This document shows positions 5,330 to 6,979 of a stretch of DNA of 6,979 nt, one piece after another (positions within the stretch are counted from its first letter, which is position 1; each line of letters begins with the position of its first letter). Made by a program: the position numbers and the translations under genes. The stretch is from Clostridiales bacterium (GTDB taxonomy: Bacteria; Bacillota; Clostridia; Oscillospirales; Acutalibacteraceae): positions 1 to 6,979 of the forward strand of contig JAAZFZ010000300.1 in assembly GCA_012511485.1 (NCBI GenBank), written 5' to 3'. Under the pieces are notes generated by a model. The model saw nothing but the letters and a program-made list of their open reading frames with translations, did not search any database and was not told the DNA's origin.

Positions 5330-6400
5330 TTATATCATTTTTGAAACCGCATCGCCCATCTTATCGGTTCCGACCTTCTCAAAGCCAGGCTCCCATATAT
5401 CCGGCGTGCGCAGCCTTTCGAGAGTAGTGTTGACTGCCGCTTCAATTGCCTGCGCCGCCTCAGGCTCGCCTAAGGAGAACCTCAACATCATTGCCGCCGA
5501 AAGAATTGTTGCAAGAGGGTTGGATATGCCCTTGCCGGCAATATCCGGTGCAGACCCGTGGATAGGCTCATAAAGGCCAAAGCTGCCCTCACCGAGGCTT
5601 GCGGAGGCAAGCATACCTATCGAGCCGCTAATCATAGACGCCTCATCCGAAAGGATGTCGCCGAAAATATTCGAGGTCACAATGACATCAAACTGAGCGG
5701 GATTTCGGACCAGCTGCATGGCGCAGTTGTCAACATACATATGGCTTAATTCAACATTAGGGTAGTCCCTTGACATCTCAATGACGGTTTCTCTCCACAG
5801 CCTTGAGGATTCGAGGACATTTGCCTTATCCACCGAGCAAAGCCGTGAATGCCTTTTTTTGGCGAGCTCAAAAGCCACCCTTGCAATGCGCCGAATTTCG
5901 TCAACGGAGTAGCACTCCGTATCGTATGCTGCAGGGCTGCCGTTTTTTATGAGCCTGCCCCTTTCCCCGAAATATATGCCGCCTGTCAGCTCCCTGACAA
6001 CCATAATATCAAGACCTCTGCCGATTACGCTCTCTTTTATGGGTGAAGCGGATTTGAGCGGCTCAAAAATCCTGGCGGGGCGCAGATTTGCATAAAGCCC
6101 CAATGCGCTGCGGATACCGAGCAGCCCCGCTTCTGGGCGAAGATTGCCCGGAAGAGATTCCCACTTGCTGCCGCCGACAGCACCGAGCAAAACGCTTTTG
6201 GCTTTTTTGCAGGTGTCAACTGTGCTTTGGGGCAGGGGTACGCCCGCTTCGTCAATCGCACAGCCACCCAACAGGCAAAAATCAAGATTTAATTCGAACC
6301 CGAACCTTTTTCCCGCCGCATTGAGAACCTTTAAAGCCTCATCGACAATTTCAGGGCCTATTCCGTCGCCCCTGATTACAGCAATTTTATATTCCCTCAT
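5330..6400 (-). CDS. leuB: 3-isopropylmalate dehydrogenase
   Basis: LeuB oxidises and decarboxylates 3-isopropylmalate to 2-oxoisocaproate with NAD+ and a divalent metal, the third dedicated step of leucine synthesis, as a cytoplasmic homodimer. The 356-residue length is typical. Motifs: GDGIGPEI (11-18), LLGAVGG (71-77), substrate arginines R97, R107 and R136 within GIRSALGLYANLRP and VVREL, the catalytic pair Y143 (GGIYFG) and K192 (VDKANVLESSRLWRE), metal aspartates D224 (YVDNCAM), D248 and D252 (GDILSDEAS), and the cofactor loop EPIHGSAPDIAGKG (278-291) with D286, as expected for NAD+ rather than NADP+. The start ATG has AGGGTGA at 6411-6405, which overlaps the stop codon of the upstream SDR gene; the gap is 9 nt, so translation is probably coupled. 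No leuA, leuC or leuD is in the window. Confidence 0.97.
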   Translation of the reverse strand: MREYKIAVIRGDGIGPEIVDEALKVLNAAGKRFGFELNLDFCLLGGCAIDEAGVPLPQSTVDTCKKAKSVLLGAVGGSKWESLPGNLRPEAGLLGIRSALGLYANLRPARIFEPLKSASPIKESVIGRGLDIMVVRELTGGIYFGERGRLIKNGSPAAYDTECYSVDEIRRIARVAFELAKKRHSRLCSVDKANVLESSRLWRETVIEMSRDYPNVELSHMYVDNCAMQLVRNPAQFDVIVTSNIFGDILSDEASMISGSIGMLASASLGEGSFGLYEPIHGSAPDIAGKGISNPLATILSAAMMLRFSLGEPEAAQAIEAAVNTTLERLRTPDIWEPGFEKVGTDKMGDAVSKMI

Positions 6401-6409
6401 ATTATCACC

Positions 6410-6979
6410 CTATCTGGTCAGCAGACCTGCATCTAGTACATACTGGCTACCCGTCACAAAACGAGCCTTGTCGCTTGCCAGGAAGAGCACTGAGTTTGCA
6501 ACATCCTCAACCTCAATCCACGGCACGGGCAAGAGATTGCCTGCGGAACGCTCGGCAATTTCCCGAGGGGTTGAACCTTCCATTTCAGCAAGACCGTCGT
6601 TCATGGGAGTATCCACTCCCGTGGGGTGAATGCTTATTACCCTTATACCATATGGTGCTAGCTCAATTGCCTGTGATTTGGTGAGCCCCACCATGCCGAA
6701 CTTTGAAGCGGCATAATGAGAGAGCCTATTCATGCCTCTTAGGCCGCCGATGGATGAGTTGTTAATTATCACACCGCTGCGCTTTTCAATCATGTGAGGT
6801 ACAACATATTTTGAAACCAGCCATGTGCCCTTTAGATTAATGCCAATCATTGAATCCCATTCTTCCTCGGTAAGCTCATAAGAAAGGCCGTAGGCACATA
6901 TGCCGGCATTGTTAAAAAGTATATCAATTGAGCCGAACCTTTTTATTCCCGCATTGACTGCCGCCTTGACATCATCTGC
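6410..6979 (-). CDS. short-chain dehydrogenase/reductase, N-terminus cut by window edge
   Basis: The frame stays open to the right edge and gives 189 C-terminal residues; the internal ATG at 6850 is not the true start, because clear SDR sequence precedes it. Visible classical SDR features (numbered from the edge): NNAG at 23-26, N48, S76, Y89 and K93 (HYAASK), forming the Asn-Ser-Tyr-Lys active site, then HPTGVDTPM (118-126), and FLASDKARFVTGSQYVLDAG (166-185) near the end. About 60-70 N-terminal residues, including the TGxxxGxG nucleotide-binding motif, are missing, so cofactor preference is unknown. The HPTGVDTPM and WIEVEDVANSVLFLASDKAR features resemble the mycofactocin-associated SDR subfamily rather than FabG, but the substrate cannot be told. 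It precedes leuB by 9 nt in the same direction, so they probably form one operon. Confidence 0.93.
   Translation of the reverse strand, partial: ADDVKAAVNAGIKRFGSIDILFNNAGICAYGLSYELTEEEWDSMIGINLKGTWLVSKYVVPHMIEKRSGVIINNSSIGGLRGMNRLSHYAASKFGMVGLTKSQAIELAPYGIRVISIHPTGVDTPMNDGLAEMEGSTPREIAERSAGNLLPVPWIEVEDVANSVLFLASDKARFVTGSQYVLDAGLLTR

Noticed and set aside
1..6979. Search for CRISPR repeats, insertion sequences, tRNA genes, riboswitches and defence or secretion genes
   Set aside because: Nothing with the expected repeat structure, transposase motifs or conserved RNA elements was seen by eye on either strand.

Overview
The window looks like a chromosomal core region of a low-to-moderate GC Firmicute, most likely of class Clostridia (gut Oscillospirales/Ruminococcaceae type). 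The basis is gene content and order (HPr, then uvrC, then rsmD-coaD-coiled-coil protein), strong G-rich ribosome binding sites, TTG start codons, sigma-A-like promoters with extended -10 elements, and a perfect Spo0A-box octamer in one intergenic region. The taxonomic call is an inference from style and synteny. I saw no mobile element, CRISPR array, tRNA or rRNA.

Left part (1-4064, + strand). The window opens in the last 54 codons of an HPr-type phosphocarrier gene, closed by a clear intrinsic terminator. uvrC follows with its own promoter and a TTG start; it encodes the nucleotide excision repair endonuclease. A second strong promoter (TTGACA, 18-bp spacer, extended -10) drives a compact three-gene unit: rsmD (16S rRNA m2G966 methyltransferase), coaD (phosphopantetheine adenylyltransferase, coenzyme A synthesis) and a 231-residue coiled-coil protein of a clostridial family with no known function.

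Middle (4061-5329). A lone DUF975-like membrane protein gene on the - strand converges on the coiled-coil gene so tightly that the two stop codons overlap. Upstream of it lies a 426-bp intergenic stretch, the most interesting part of the window. It holds a 16-bp perfect palindrome, a + strand extended -10 promoter, an exact Spo0A box just downstream of the predicted start site, a CU-rich anti-Shine-Dalgarno-like segment and a strong + strand intrinsic terminator. Together these outline a candidate small RNA of about 120 nt that has no plausible reading frame. Next to it come the terminator structures of the oppositely oriented leu genes.

Right part (5330-6979, - strand). leuB (3-isopropylmalate dehydrogenase) lies 9 nt downstream of, and probably in one operon with, a short-chain dehydrogenase/reductase cut by the window edge. 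The C-terminal motifs of that reductase resemble the mycofactocin-associated SDR subfamily, which is unexpected beside a leucine biosynthesis gene.

Most of the window is ordinary housekeeping DNA. The candidate new element is the Spo0A-box/sRNA-like locus at about 5082-5240, which rests on sequence pattern only.
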